Positions 42,652 to 51,417 of a stretch of DNA of 64,000 bases are shown piece by piece (position 1 is the first letter of the stretch; the number at the start of each line of letters is the position of its first letter). A program made the translations under genes and the position numbers. The stretch covers positions 186,001 through 250,000 of the forward strand of contig NZ_BARF01000074.1 of assembly GCF_000367365.1 (NCBI RefSeq), in the 5' to 3' direction. Source of the DNA: Streptomyces prunicolor NBRC 13075 (GTDB taxonomy: Bacteria; Actinomycetota; Actinomycetes; Streptomycetales; Streptomycetaceae). The notes beneath the pieces were generated by a model, which saw only the letters and a program-made list of their open reading frames with translations, did no database searches and had not been told where the DNA came from.

Positions 42652-42690
42652 TGGCTGGTCGCGCAGTTCCCCGCGCCCCTTCAGGGGCGC
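42652..42690. repeat. Dispersed Streptomyces-type repeat with terminator-like hairpin
   Basis: TCGCGCAGTTCCCCGCGCCCC, read in reverse GGGGCGCGGGGAACTGCGCG, is a widespread streptomycete intergenic repeat. It includes the hairpin GCGCCCCT-TC-AGGGGCGC (42673-42690). It lies between the ends of the convergent genes at 42121 (+) and 42692 (-) and probably serves as a bidirectional terminator. It shares GGGGCGCGGGG with the 76-bp repeats near 26100. Confidence 0.7.
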
Positions 42691-42691
42691 C

Positions 42692-42859
42692 TCACGTGGC
42701 CTGTGCTGATGGTGTCGGCTCCGTGGTTCCGGCCGACTGCAGGTCCGCGTCCAGGGCGGACAGGTCCGCGTTCAGGGACGCCATCAGCTCCTCCATCTGC
42801 TGCAACAACCCCTTGGGTTGTGCAGGTCCGCCCTGTTGCGGCACAGCTTCTTCGGACAT
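42692..42859 (-). CDS. 55-residue acidic helical protein
   Basis: A small gene encoding MSEEAVPQQGGPAQPKGLLQ, then QMEELMASLNADLSALDADL and a Thr/Pro/Ala tail. GAGGAGG lies five bases before the ATG, an excellent ribosome site. Residues about 18-43 should form an amphipathic helix with a leucine heptad, hinting at self-association. No Cys, no signal peptide. Family not recognised. The end abuts the dispersed repeat hairpin. Confidence 0.65.
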   Translation of the reverse strand: MSEEAVPQQGGPAQPKGLLQQMEELMASLNADLSALDADLQSAGTTEPTPSAQAT

Positions 42860-43070
42860 GACGGCCTCCTCGGCCCGTGGCCTCCCCGGCGAGGAGGAGG
42901 CGGGAATCCGGGCGGTCCGGCTCCGCCCGAGCCAACGATCATCAACGGGGCCGGTCACTGGCGCGGGCGCCCCCCGTGCGCACGGTTGACGCAATTTCAC
43001 CCGACCGGGCACGAGATGGGCGGGTGGGACCGGTGAGGTTGACCGGGACCCGAGCGTGCAGGATGGAACC

Positions 43071-43994
43071 ATGGATCTGCGCATCTTCACCGAGCCCCAG
43101 CAGGGGGCGACCTACGACACCTTGCTCGCCGTGGCCAAGGCCACCGAGGACCTCGCCTTCGACGCCTTTTTCCGCTCCGACCACTACCTCGCCATGGGCT
43201 CCGGTGACGGACTCCCCGGTCCCACCGACGCCTGGATCACGCTGGCCGGCCTCGCCCGGGAGACCAAGCGCATCCGCCTGGGCACTCTGATGACGGCCGC
43301 CACCTTCCGTCTCCCCGGCGTCCTCGCCATCCAGGTCGCGCAGGTCGACCAGATGTCGGGCGGCCGGGTCGAACTCGGCCTGGGCGCGGGCTGGTTCGAG
43401 CAGGAGCACACGGCGTACGGCATCCCGTTCCCCAAGGAGAAGTTCGCGCGCCTGGAGGAGCAGCTCGCGATCGTCACCGGGCTGTGGGAGACCAAGCCCG
43501 GCGACACCTTCGACTTCCACGGCACGCACTACGACCTCACCGACTCGCCCGCGCTGCCCAAGCCCGCGCAGGCGAAGATCCCGGTGCTGATCGGCGGTCA
43601 CGGCGCGAGCCGCACCCCGAAGCTGACGGCGCGGTTCGCCGACGAGTTCAACATGCCGTTCGCCTCCATCGAGGACAGTGAGCGGCAGTTCGGCCGGGTC
43701 CGCGCCGCCGCCGAGGCGGTCGGCCGCAAGGCCGACGACCTCGTCTACTCCAACGCCCTTGTGGTCTGCGTCGGCAAGGACGACCAGGAGGTCGCCCGCC
43801 GCGCCGCCGCGATCGGCCGCGAGGTCGACGAACTCAAGGAGAACGGCCTGGCGGGCACTCCGTCCGAGGTCGTCGACAAGATCGGCCGCTACGCCGAGAT
43901 CGGCTCCCGGCGCTTCTACCTCCAGGTCCTCGACCTCGCCGACCTGGACCACCTGGAGCTCATCTCGGCCCAGGTGCAGGCTCAGCTGTCGTAG
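43071..43994 (+). CDS. LLM-class F420-dependent oxidoreductase
   Basis: A 307-residue luciferase-like TIM-barrel: MDLRIFTEPQQGATYDTLLA, FFRSDHYLAMG, RIRLGTLMTAATFRLPGVLA, VDQMSGGRVELGLGAGWFEQ, and PVLIGGHGASRTPKLTARFA. Actinobacterial members use reduced F420 rather than FMNH2. Substrate unknown. It stands alone, ending at a strong hairpin, so it is probably monocistronic. Confidence 0.85.
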   Translation: MDLRIFTEPQQGATYDTLLAVAKATEDLAFDAFFRSDHYLAMGSGDGLPGPTDAWITLAGLARETKRIRLGTLMTAATFRLPGVLAIQVAQVDQMSGGRVELGLGAGWFEQEHTAYGIPFPKEKFARLEEQLAIVTGLWETKPGDTFDFHGTHYDLTDSPALPKPAQAKIPVLIGGHGASRTPKLTARFADEFNMPFASIEDSERQFGRVRAAAEAVGRKADDLVYSNALVVCVGKDDQEVARRAAAIGREVDELKENGLAGTPSEVVDKIGRYAEIGSRRFYLQVLDLADLDHLELISAQVQAQLS

Positions 43995-44020
43995 CCGACG
44001 TATGTGACGTAGGCGTCGTA

Positions 44021-44058
44021 GAACTGCGGGCGGGGTGTCGAGACCCCGCCCGCAGTTC
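44021..44058. terminator. Perfect 16-bp stem, bidirectional terminator
   Basis: GAACTGCGGGCGGGGT (44021-44036) pairs exactly with 44043-44058 around the loop GTCGAG. It lies between the ends of the convergent LLM oxidoreductase (+) and DHA2 transporter (-). Confidence 0.9.
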
Positions 44059-44069
44059 GACCACGGTGC

Positions 44070-45548
44070 CTAACTCCGCGCCTCAGCCGCCTCGTTGGCC
44101 GCCGCAGGCACCCCCGCGGCCACCGGCGCCCGCCGCCCCGGCAGGAACGCGGCCAGCAGCAGGGCCGCCAGGGACGCCGCCGAACCGATGCCCATGATCA
44201 CGCGGAAGCCGTTGTGGGAGGGGACGGTCAGGGAGCCGAAGCTCGTCGTCATATGGGCCAGGACGACTCCGGCGACGGCGCTGGAGGCGGACGTACCGAT
44301 GGATCGCATCAGGCTGTTGAGGCTGTTCGCGGCGGCCGTCTCGGACAGCGGCACGGCACCCATGATGAGCGCGGGCATCGCGCCGTAGGCGAAACCGACG
44401 CCGGCGGAGATCACACAGCACACCACCACGACCTGCCAGACCGCGGCCATCATGACGACCCCGAGGCCGTAACCGGCGGCCACGATCAGCGCGCCCAGCA
44501 TGAGGGTGATCTTGGGGCCCGCCGCCGCCGAGATCCGGGCGGAGAGCGGTGCGGTCGCCATCATCACCAGGCCGGACGGGCCCAGCGCGAGCCCCGCCGC
44601 GAGCACGGTCTGGCCGAGGCCGTAGCCGGTGGACGTGGGCAGTTGGAGCAGTTGCGGCACGGCCAGCGACATCGCGAACATGGCGAAGCCGAACACCACG
44701 GACGCGAGGTTGGTGAGCAGCACCTGGCGGCGCGCGCTGGTGCGCAGATCGACCAGCGGCCGTACGGTACGCAGCTCCCACCAGCCCCACACCAGCAGGA
44801 CCACAACCGCCGTGGCGAACAGGCCCGTTGTCGTGCCGCTGCCCCAACCCCAGTCCGCACCCTTGGAGATGGCCAGCAGCAGACACACCAGGCCGATGGA
44901 CATCCCGACGCCGCCGACCACGTCGAACCGGCCGCCGCTGCGCACCGCCGACTCCGGTACGAGCGTCACGACGAGCGCGGCCACGACCCCGCCGAGCACC
45001 GCCGCCGTCCAGAACAGCACGTGCCAGTCCGCCTTCTCGGCGATGAACGCGGCCGTCGGCAGCCCGAGCGCACCACCCACACCCAGCGACGCACTCATCA
45101 GCGCGGTCGCCGATCCCAGCCGTTCGGGCGGGAGTTCGTCCCGCATGATGCTGATGCCGAGCGGGATGACGGCCATCGAGACGCCCTGGAACGTCCGCCC
45201 GACGATCATCGGCACGAGCGTGTCGCTGAGCGCGCCGATCACGGACCCGACGATCAGCAGGACCAGGCTGAGCAGCAGCATCCGCCGCTTGCCGTACATG
45301 TCCCCGAGCCGTCCCACCACCGGGTTGGCCACGGCACCGGCGAGCAGGGTCGCGGTGATCGCCCAAGTGGCGTCGGACGGCGAGGAGTTCAGCAGCTTGG
45401 GGAGTTCCGGCACGATCGGGATGATCAGCGTCTGCATCAGCGAGACGGTGATCCCGCCGAGCGCCAGGACCCAGACGACGGCGCCGGAGCGGGACGAACC
45501 GACCCCCTCGACGGGAACGGGTGGGGAGGGGGAGCTGGACGCGGACAT
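44070..45548 (-). CDS. MFS multidrug-efflux-type transporter (DHA2)
   Basis: A 492-residue, 14-span transporter. Motif A is VVGRLGDMYGKRRMLLLSLV; motif C is SLGVGGALGLPTAAFIAEKA. ATG 45548 has GGAGG seven bases upstream. Divergent from a TetR gene at 45774. Its leader holds six perfect 10-bp repeats and an inverted repeat farther upstream. Substrate unknown; TetR-controlled drug or endogenous metabolite export is likely. Confidence 0.87.
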   Translation of the reverse strand: MSASSSPSPPVPVEGVGSSRSGAVVWVLALGGITVSLMQTLIIPIVPELPKLLNSSPSDATWAITATLLAGAVANPVVGRLGDMYGKRRMLLLSLVLLIVGSVIGALSDTLVPMIVGRTFQGVSMAVIPLGISIMRDELPPERLGSATALMSASLGVGGALGLPTAAFIAEKADWHVLFWTAAVLGGVVAALVVTLVPESAVRSGGRFDVVGGVGMSIGLVCLLLAISKGADWGWGSGTTTGLFATAVVVLLVWGWWELRTVRPLVDLRTSARRQVLLTNLASVVFGFAMFAMSLAVPQLLQLPTSTGYGLGQTVLAAGLALGPSGLVMMATAPLSARISAAAGPKITLMLGALIVAAGYGLGVVMMAAVWQVVVVCCVISAGVGFAYGAMPALIMGAVPLSETAAANSLNSLMRSIGTSASSAVAGVVLAHMTTSFGSLTVPSHNGFRVIMGIGSAASLAALLLAAFLPGRRAPVAAGVPAAANEAAEARS

Positions 45549-45562
45549 GGCGAAGCCTCCGG

Positions 45563-45622
45563 CTGGTGCGTGCTGGTGCGTGCTGGTGCGTGCTGGTGCG
45601 TGCTGGTGCGTGCTGGTGCGTG
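45563..45622. repeat. Six perfect tandem copies of a 10-bp unit
   Basis: CTGGTGCGTG repeats six times without error, immediately upstream of the DHA2 ribosome site. It is not in a credible reading frame. Perfect identity indicates recent expansion or active slippage. It lies between the putative operator (45656-45678) and the start codon, thus in the leader or promoter of the pump gene. Confidence 0.9.
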
Positions 45623-45655
45623 CGACACGGGGCTGAACGAAATGAGTCTGGCATG

Positions 45656-45678
45656 TTTTTCGTATGACGTACGCAAAA
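45656..45678. promoter_or_regulatory. Inverted repeat between divergent pump and tetR genes, likely TetR operator
   Basis: TTTTTCGTA - TGACG - TACGCAAAA: 9-base arms matching at 8 positions, in an AT-rich patch. It is 108 bases from the pump start and 96 from the tetR start, so one site could control both. Confidence 0.68.
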
Positions 45679-45773
45679 TAGGCGGAGGTGGGCTGGCGCG
45701 GGCTGGAGAAGGTGTCGGAGCGGTAGCCTTCACCTGTCCGGGCACGGCTGTCGCGGACGGAGAGGTTCAGCGG

Positions 45774-46436
45774 ATGGCGCAGGTGGCGACGGGTTCCGGC
45801 CGCAGGGGCAGGGGGCGTCCGCCCCGGTTGTCGCGGGAGCGGATCGTCGAGGGCGCGGTCGAGGTACTGCTCGCCGAACCGGCCGTCTCCCTCACCATCA
45901 AACGTGTCGCCGATGTCGTCGGCGCCGCCCCCATGGCCCTCTACCGCTACTTCCCGGACCGCGACGCCCTCCTCCAGGCGACCGCCGACCACGTCCTGGA
46001 AGCCATGCGGCGCGCCCCCATCGCCGACGGCCCCTGGCCGGACCGCCTCCGCGCCTGGATGCGGGCGGCCCAGGCCAACCTCCGCCCCTACCCACAGCTC
46101 ATGCCGTACATGACGACGACCCGGCACCCCGCCTGGATTCCCGGCCTGACCCGGCTGCGCGAGATCCTCACCCCGGCCGGACTCTGTGACGAGGACCTCG
46201 CCCTCGCCGTGGCGCTGATCTCGTCCACGATGCTCGGCCACGCCGTCTACGAGGGGTACCGCAGGCCGGACGAGGAGATGACGGCCCTGCTCGACGACCT
46301 CCCCCGCCCCGACCCCACGGCCGACGCCCTGCGCCCCCTCCTCGCCGGGCTGCCCGCCGCCCACGCCCGCCTCTACGACACGATCCTCGACCGGACGGTC
46401 ACGACGGTGGAGCGGCTGGCGGCCGGGTCGGCGTGA
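45774..46436 (+). CDS. TetR-family regulator, divergent from the DHA2 pump
   Basis: A 220-residue protein starting MAQVATGSGRRGRGRPPRLS. Helix-turn-helix: RERIVEGAVEVLLAEPAVSL, IKRVADVVGAAPMALYRYFP. The C-terminal domain (about 85-215) is helical with HAVYEGYRRPDEEM. It should bind the inverted repeat at 45656-45678. The ABC ATPase gene follows 102 bases downstream and might also be under its control; a small palindrome ACCGTACGGT lies in that gap (46493-46502). Confidence 0.86.
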   Translation: MAQVATGSGRRGRGRPPRLSRERIVEGAVEVLLAEPAVSLTIKRVADVVGAAPMALYRYFPDRDALLQATADHVLEAMRRAPIADGPWPDRLRAWMRAAQANLRPYPQLMPYMTTTRHPAWIPGLTRLREILTPAGLCDEDLALAVALISSTMLGHAVYEGYRRPDEEMTALLDDLPRPDPTADALRPLLAGLPAAHARLYDTILDRTVTTVERLAAGSA

Positions 46437-46538
46437 TGGCCGAGGGTGCGATTCGCCTGCCCTGTGCGGTAGTTGGGCGGGGCAGCGGGCGTACCGTACG
46501 GTGCGGTTGCAGGACGGGGGCGGGGCGGGGGAGGGCGT

Positions 46539-47273
46539 GTGAGCGAACAACAGGTCAGTGGGCGCGGTGCTGTCGCGGAGGTCGGGACACCGGGCGGCGC
46601 GATGGTGGTGGTCGAGGATCTGCGCCGGAGCTACGGCAGCGGTGACACCGCCGTCCATGCCCTGCGCGGTGTCTCCTTCGGCGTGCCGCGCGGTGAACTC
46701 GTCGCGCTCCGGGGGCGATCCGGGTCCGGGAAGACCACCGTGCTCAACCTGGTCGGCGGGCTGGACACCCCGGACGGTGGCCGGATCACGCTGGACGGCA
46801 CCGACCTGGCCGGGCTCGGTGACGACGAGTTGCTGGCGCTGCGCCGCGACCGGATCGGCTTCGTCTTCCAGTCCTTCGGGCTCATCCCGATTCTGACCGC
46901 CGCCGAGAACGTCGGGGTGCCGTTGCGCCTGCGGAAGGTCCCGGCCCGTGAACGCGAGGCCCGCGTCGACCTGTTGCTGTCTCTGGTCGGTCTCTCCGAC
47001 CATGCCGACCAGCGTCCCGGTGAGCTGTCCGGCGGCCAGCAGCAGCGGGTCGCGATCGCCCGCGCGCTCGCCAACAACCCGGCCCTGATCATCGCCGACG
47101 AACCCACCGGTCAGCTCGACGCGGACACCGGTCTCACCGTGATGGACCTGCTGCGCGCCGTCGTCCGCAGTGAGTCGGTCACCGCCCTCGTCGCCACCCA
47201 CGACACCCAACTCCTCGCGCTGGCCGACCGGGTGCTGGAACTCCGCGACGGGCGGATCGTCGACGACGACTGA
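46539..47273 (+). CDS. ABC transporter ATPase, MacB/LolD type
   Basis: A 244-residue ATPase. Walker A GRSGSGKTT (59-67), Q-loop VFQSFGLIPILTAAENV, signature LSGGQQQR, Walker B ALIIADEPTGQLD, and H-loop VATHD. GTG start after GGGGAGGG. The Q-loop and DEPTGQLD place it with ATPases of FtsX-like permeases (MacB, LolD, FtsE). Its likely membrane partners are the two giant permeases transcribed from the opposite strand at 48429-54774. Confidence 0.9.
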   Translation: MSEQQVSGRGAVAEVGTPGGAMVVVEDLRRSYGSGDTAVHALRGVSFGVPRGELVALRGRSGSGKTTVLNLVGGLDTPDGGRITLDGTDLAGLGDDELLALRRDRIGFVFQSFGLIPILTAAENVGVPLRLRKVPAREREARVDLLLSLVGLSDHADQRPGELSGGQQQRVAIARALANNPALIIADEPTGQLDADTGLTVMDLLRAVVRSESVTALVATHDTQLLALADRVLELRDGRIVDDD

Positions 47274-47376
47274 CCGCGTCGTCGGTCCTCGGCACTACCC
47301 GCACTACCCTGGCCGCTGTCAGACATCGTGATCCGCAGACCTCACTTCCGCAGACTTCATCTCCTCGGGGGACCGT

Positions 47377-48390
47377 GTGGCAGTTCACCAACAGCCCACC
47401 GGGGCACCGGACTTGGCCGAGCTGCGGCGCCGGGCCACCGAGGCCGCAGCCCCTCGGCGCGAGGAGGGTCTTGTCGTCTGCGAGAACCTGGTGCGGATCT
47501 ACCAGACCGAGGGCGTCGAGGTGCAGGCCCTCCAGGGGCTCGATCTCACCGTGGCCCAGGGCGAGATGATCGCGGTGATCGGGGCCTCCGGCTCCGGCAA
47601 GTCCACCCTGCTGGGCATCCTCTCCGGCCAGGACGTGCCGACCGCGGGTGCGGCCGAGGTTGCCGGGCACGACCTGCTGGCGATGAAACGCCGGGAGCGG
47701 CTCGACTACCGCCGTAGCACTGTGGGTTTTGTCTGGCAGCAGACCTCCCGCAACCTGTTGCCCTACCTCACGGCGGCCGAGAACGTGATGCTGCCGATGA
47801 CGTACACCGGGATCAAGCGGTCCCAACGGCGGGACCGCGCCGAGGAGTTGCTCGACCTGCTGTCCGTCGGGCACTGCCGGGACCGCACCCCCGACACTCT
47901 CTCCGGCGGTGAGCAGCAGCGGGTCGCCGTCGCCGTGGCCAACGCCAACGAGCCCCGGGTGCTGTTCGCCGACGAACCCACCGGCGAACTCGACACCGCC
48001 ACCAGCGACGAGGTCTTCGCCGCGCTGCGCCGGGCCAACGAGGAGCTGGGCGTCACCGTGATCGTGGTGACCCACGACGCGTTGGTGTCCGAGCAGGTCC
48101 AGCGCACCGTACGGATCCGCAACGGCCGTACTTCCACGGAGGTGTTGAGGCGGCTCGCCACCGGCGAGGACGGCGTCGAGGTGCGCACCGCCGAGGAGTA
48201 CGCCGTACTGGACGCCAGTGGCCGGCTGCAATTGCCCGGCGAGTTCACCGAGCGCCTGCACCTGCGCAAGCGGGTGCGGCTGGCCCTGGAGAGCGACCAC
48301 ATCGGCGTCTGGCCCGACGAGGCCGCGCGGCGGGCGAAGTCCGAGGCGGACGGCGTAGACGGCACTGACGGTACGGAGCGCGTGCAGTAA
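47377..48390 (+). CDS. ABC transporter ATPase with long C-terminal tail, MacB type
   Basis: A 337-residue ATPase. Walker A GASGSGKST (69-77), Q-loop VWQQTSRNLLPYLTAAENV, signature LSGGEQQR, Walker B VLFADEPTGELD, H-loop VVTHD. The last 90 residues are an extra acidic/basic region (RTAEEYAVLDASGRLQLPGE). It lies 103 bases after the first ATPase on the same strand. Two different ATPases and two different permeases suggest a heteromeric exporter or two exporters. Confidence 0.88.
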   Translation: MAVHQQPTGAPDLAELRRRATEAAAPRREEGLVVCENLVRIYQTEGVEVQALQGLDLTVAQGEMIAVIGASGSGKSTLLGILSGQDVPTAGAAEVAGHDLLAMKRRERLDYRRSTVGFVWQQTSRNLLPYLTAAENVMLPMTYTGIKRSQRRDRAEELLDLLSVGHCRDRTPDTLSGGEQQRVAVAVANANEPRVLFADEPTGELDTATSDEVFAALRRANEELGVTVIVVTHDALVSEQVQRTVRIRNGRTSTEVLRRLATGEDGVEVRTAEEYAVLDASGRLQLPGEFTERLHLRKRVRLALESDHIGVWPDEAARRAKSEADGVDGTDGTERVQ

Positions 48391-48428
48391 CCGGCTTGCC
48401 CCCAAGGGAGGTTCAGGTCAGCGGGCGT

Positions 48429-51317
48429 TCAGGTCAGGCGGAGTACCGCTCCCAGGCGGCGTCTGCGGGCGAGGACCGTCTCTGTTGCCGCGGCGGCCAG
48501 GATCAGCGCGGTCACGCCGGCGACGAGGGCGACGGTCAGCGAGTAGTCGGTGTGCAGCGCCGGTTGGGCCGGGCCGCCGGTGAACTGCCGTAGGTCCAAC
48601 GTCCCTGCCAGGAGCCGAGGTTCGAGCAGGCCGAGCAGCGTGCCGCCCACCGCCGAGGCCACCGCCAGCGGCAGCAGTTGCAGGAAGTGGATCGCCCCGG
48701 CTTCCCTGCCGCCGAGGCCGAGTGTGCGCAGGAACGAGGTGGTGCGGCTGCGTTCGTGGGAGGTGAGGGTCAGTTCCAGGGCGAGCGCGAGCAGGCCGGA
48801 CAGCGCGGCCAGGATCGAACCGGTCGTGTAGAGCGTGCCGAGGCCCTGTGTCAGGCCGTCCGCGCGCAGGGCGCCCAGCGTCTCGGCGCGGACCCGGATC
48901 CGGGCCAGCGGCCCGAGCGCTTTGGCCGCCGCCGACCGCAGTGCCGTAGGACTGGCACCGCTCTCGCCGTCGCTTTTGCCGTCGCCCTTGAGGAGTAGGA
49001 CGGTGCTGCCCGAGGCCTGTGCGGACAGCAGGTGATCGGCGGTCGCGGTGGTGATCAACATCGGTGTCCCCTCCGGGAGTTGGGCCGTGACCGGGCCGAG
49101 GAGGGGGTCGCGCAGTTCGGCGTCGGTGAGGGTGCCGACCGGCTTGAGGGTGAGGTTCACCGGGGGCTGCCCCTGGGTCACCACGGTGGTGGTGAAGCCA
49201 CCGGTGCGCTCGCGCGCCCGCAGGCCGGGGGAGAGGAAGGAGGGGAGAGGGACGCTCGCGTCGAGCCGGGTTCCTGGCGGGGTGGTGGCGAGTCCGGTCA
49301 GCAGGGCGTCGGCCAGCGGTGACTTCGGGGCGATGACGGCCAGTTGACGGGGATCGACGGTGATCACGGCGACCTGGGAGACCACCGCGCCGTCGGCCTG
49401 TCCCGCGAGGTCGAGAGTGCGCAGGTGCTGGAGGGCGGTCCGAATTCCGGTGGGGGCGACCGCAGTTGTACCGGCCGGAGCCACGGTCCCCGCGACCGTC
49501 GCGCTCGCGTCCGCGCCGGTGCTCCAGGCCGCCCCCGTGGTCAGCCCGTCGTCGACCGTCCGCTGTACGAGGCCACCGAACACCGCCGTGCCCAGGGTCA
49601 ACACCAGGACGAACAGGGCCAGTCCGGTCGCCGGTGCGTCATGCGCGGCCCGGGCCGCCCCGACGAAGCCCACCACGCCCCGGCCGCGCCGGGTCTGCCG
49701 TAGGACCAGACGCAGGACGAGCGGATAGACGCGCAGCAGGATCAGTACGACGGCGAGCGCCACCAGAACCGGTACCGCGCCCAGGATTCCGTCCGGGCCC
49801 TGGGAGCGGAGCGCGGCCACGCCGGCCGCCGTCGCGAGCAGCACCGTCAGTTCCAGGACCAGGCGTCGGCCCACGGCCGTTCTGCGGCGGGTGCGGCGCA
49901 GTCGGCCGGGTCTGCGGGGTTCGCGGACCGCGAGCCAGGTCATCAGCGGCACCGTCAGCAGCACCACCGCGGTGGTGAGAGCGGCGGGGAGCGGTTGCGG
50001 GGAGCCGGAGGTGCCGGTGGGGGCGAGGTACGCGCCGCCCGCCCAGCCGAGCAGCGCGGCGATCAGCACCACCGGCCAGGCCACGGCGCAGCGCAGCAGG
50101 ACCAGCCGGGCGGTGGACGCGCCCCGCGCGCGCTGCAACCGCAGATGCGGCTGCCTGCGGCGCAGCAGCAGCCGTACCGCGACGGCCACGGTGGCCAGCG
50201 CGACCGCGGCGAGCGCGTCGACGGCGTATGTCGCGAGGGCCCTGGCCTGCTGGTCCTGAGCGGTGAACGTTGTGAGCAGCGGTGTGAGGGAGTCGGTCAC
50301 CAGCAGGGACTGGGTGGACTGGCCGCCGACCTGGCAGGCGATGTCGCCGGTGACCCAGTCGCTGCCCTGGCACAGGGCGGCGCTCAGGTCCGCGCCGAAG
50401 TGGGAGAGCGGCCCGGTCAGCGCGCGGGCCCGGTCGAGCGCCGCGCCGGAGAGGTCGGCGCGCAACTGCCAGGTCACCCGGGGGCCGCCCACCCCGGCAC
50501 CGGCCAGCAGGTCGGCGGCGTCGCGGCCGACGAGGCCGCGCACGGCGAGCACCGTGCCGGCGGAACGCTCCGCCTGGTAGCGCGAGGGCTGGTCCAACGT
50601 CTCCCGGCCGGTCCAGAAACCGTCGGTCGCGGCCTCGGTGCGGTAGACCCCGCTCACCACCAACTCCGCGTCGGGCGCGGTGTTCTGGGCCCCCGGCGTC
50701 TTCGGGAACTCCACGCTCAGCCGGCTGCCGGCCCGGACGCCGAGCGCCCGCGCGGTGGCCTGCGACAGCCCGATCTGGGGCGCGGTGGTCAGCGGTGTGT
50801 GATCGGCGGGCGCGCGACCGCTGACGTAGCGGAGATGAGCCCGCGCGGACGGCAGATAGCTGACCGTCAGCTGGGTGCTCGTGCTCGCCGGGCCCGGCGG
50901 CCGGGGCGAGAGCAGGGACGCCGGGTCGTAGTCGTAGCTGCCGCCGCCGGTGAACGACAGGTGCCGCGCGGCGGCGCCGCTGAGCGGCTGAGTGAGGGTG
51001 CGGCCGGCGGCGAGCAGCGCGGCCATGTCCACGGAGGGCGGTGAGGTGTTGAAGACCGCCGGTGTGGTGCTCAGGCTGATCAGGGGCGCCTGGCCCTGCG
51101 CGGCGTCGACGCGCTGCCGCAGCGCCCGGTCCTCCTGACGGCCCGCGAGCGCGGGGGCCCAGGCGCACAGCGCCGTCAGCACGAGGACCAGCACGGCAAG
51201 ACAGGCCAGCATCGGCAGGTCACCGCGGGATTCCTTGCGGATCAGACGCCGGGTGACCGCTGTGCCGGGCCGCACGGGGCGTGTCACCGCCGCGTCCGTG
51301 TCCATGGTTCGGGTCAC
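48429..51317 (-). CDS. Giant FtsX-like ABC permease
   Basis: A 962-residue permease with a GTG start preceded by AGGAAAGG. One N-terminal span (LPMLACLAVLVLVLTALCAW) is followed by a large extracytoplasmic domain (about 65-310). Three or four spans are in the middle, then a second extracytoplasmic domain (about 560-800), and three final spans (LAALSGLLALALELTLTSH and others). It is the duplicated FtsX layout found in actinobacteria. It is downstream of the sister permease, 100 bases away, on the same strand. Its 3' end is 38 bases from that of the ATPase gene. Confidence 0.8.
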   Translation of the reverse strand: MTRTMDTDAAVTRPVRPGTAVTRRLIRKESRGDLPMLACLAVLVLVLTALCAWAPALAGRQEDRALRQRVDAAQGQAPLISLSTTPAVFNTSPPSVDMAALLAAGRTLTQPLSGAAARHLSFTGGGSYDYDPASLLSPRPPGPASTSTQLTVSYLPSARAHLRYVSGRAPADHTPLTTAPQIGLSQATARALGVRAGSRLSVEFPKTPGAQNTAPDAELVVSGVYRTEAATDGFWTGRETLDQPSRYQAERSAGTVLAVRGLVGRDAADLLAGAGVGGPRVTWQLRADLSGAALDRARALTGPLSHFGADLSAALCQGSDWVTGDIACQVGGQSTQSLLVTDSLTPLLTTFTAQDQQARALATYAVDALAAVALATVAVAVRLLLRRRQPHLRLQRARGASTARLVLLRCAVAWPVVLIAALLGWAGGAYLAPTGTSGSPQPLPAALTTAVVLLTVPLMTWLAVREPRRPGRLRRTRRRTAVGRRLVLELTVLLATAAGVAALRSQGPDGILGAVPVLVALAVVLILLRVYPLVLRLVLRQTRRGRGVVGFVGAARAAHDAPATGLALFVLVLTLGTAVFGGLVQRTVDDGLTTGAAWSTGADASATVAGTVAPAGTTAVAPTGIRTALQHLRTLDLAGQADGAVVSQVAVITVDPRQLAVIAPKSPLADALLTGLATTPPGTRLDASVPLPSFLSPGLRARERTGGFTTTVVTQGQPPVNLTLKPVGTLTDAELRDPLLGPVTAQLPEGTPMLITTATADHLLSAQASGSTVLLLKGDGKSDGESGASPTALRSAAAKALGPLARIRVRAETLGALRADGLTQGLGTLYTTGSILAALSGLLALALELTLTSHERSRTTSFLRTLGLGGREAGAIHFLQLLPLAVASAVGGTLLGLLEPRLLAGTLDLRQFTGGPAQPALHTDYSLTVALVAGVTALILAAAATETVLARRRRLGAVLRLT

Positions 51318-51417
51318 TGTGCGCCCTTTCCTGCCGTGCCCGGCCGCACCGGTCGCGTCAACACCGGGCCTGCGCCCGCGGGTTGGGCCACCGTCCGCCC
51401 CTGTCCGGCCGCACGGT

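Noticed and set aside
44070..47210. Minus-strand frame of over 1000 codons that would extend the DHA2 pump N-terminally
   Set aside because: The extension crosses the decamer repeats, the divergent promoter region and the tetR gene. The ATG at 45548 has a good ribosome site and starts the transporter fold.
48411..48436. Short direct repeat GTTCAGGTCA at the end of the permease gene
   Set aside because: Only two 10-bp copies, one within coding sequence; too weak to call a functional element.
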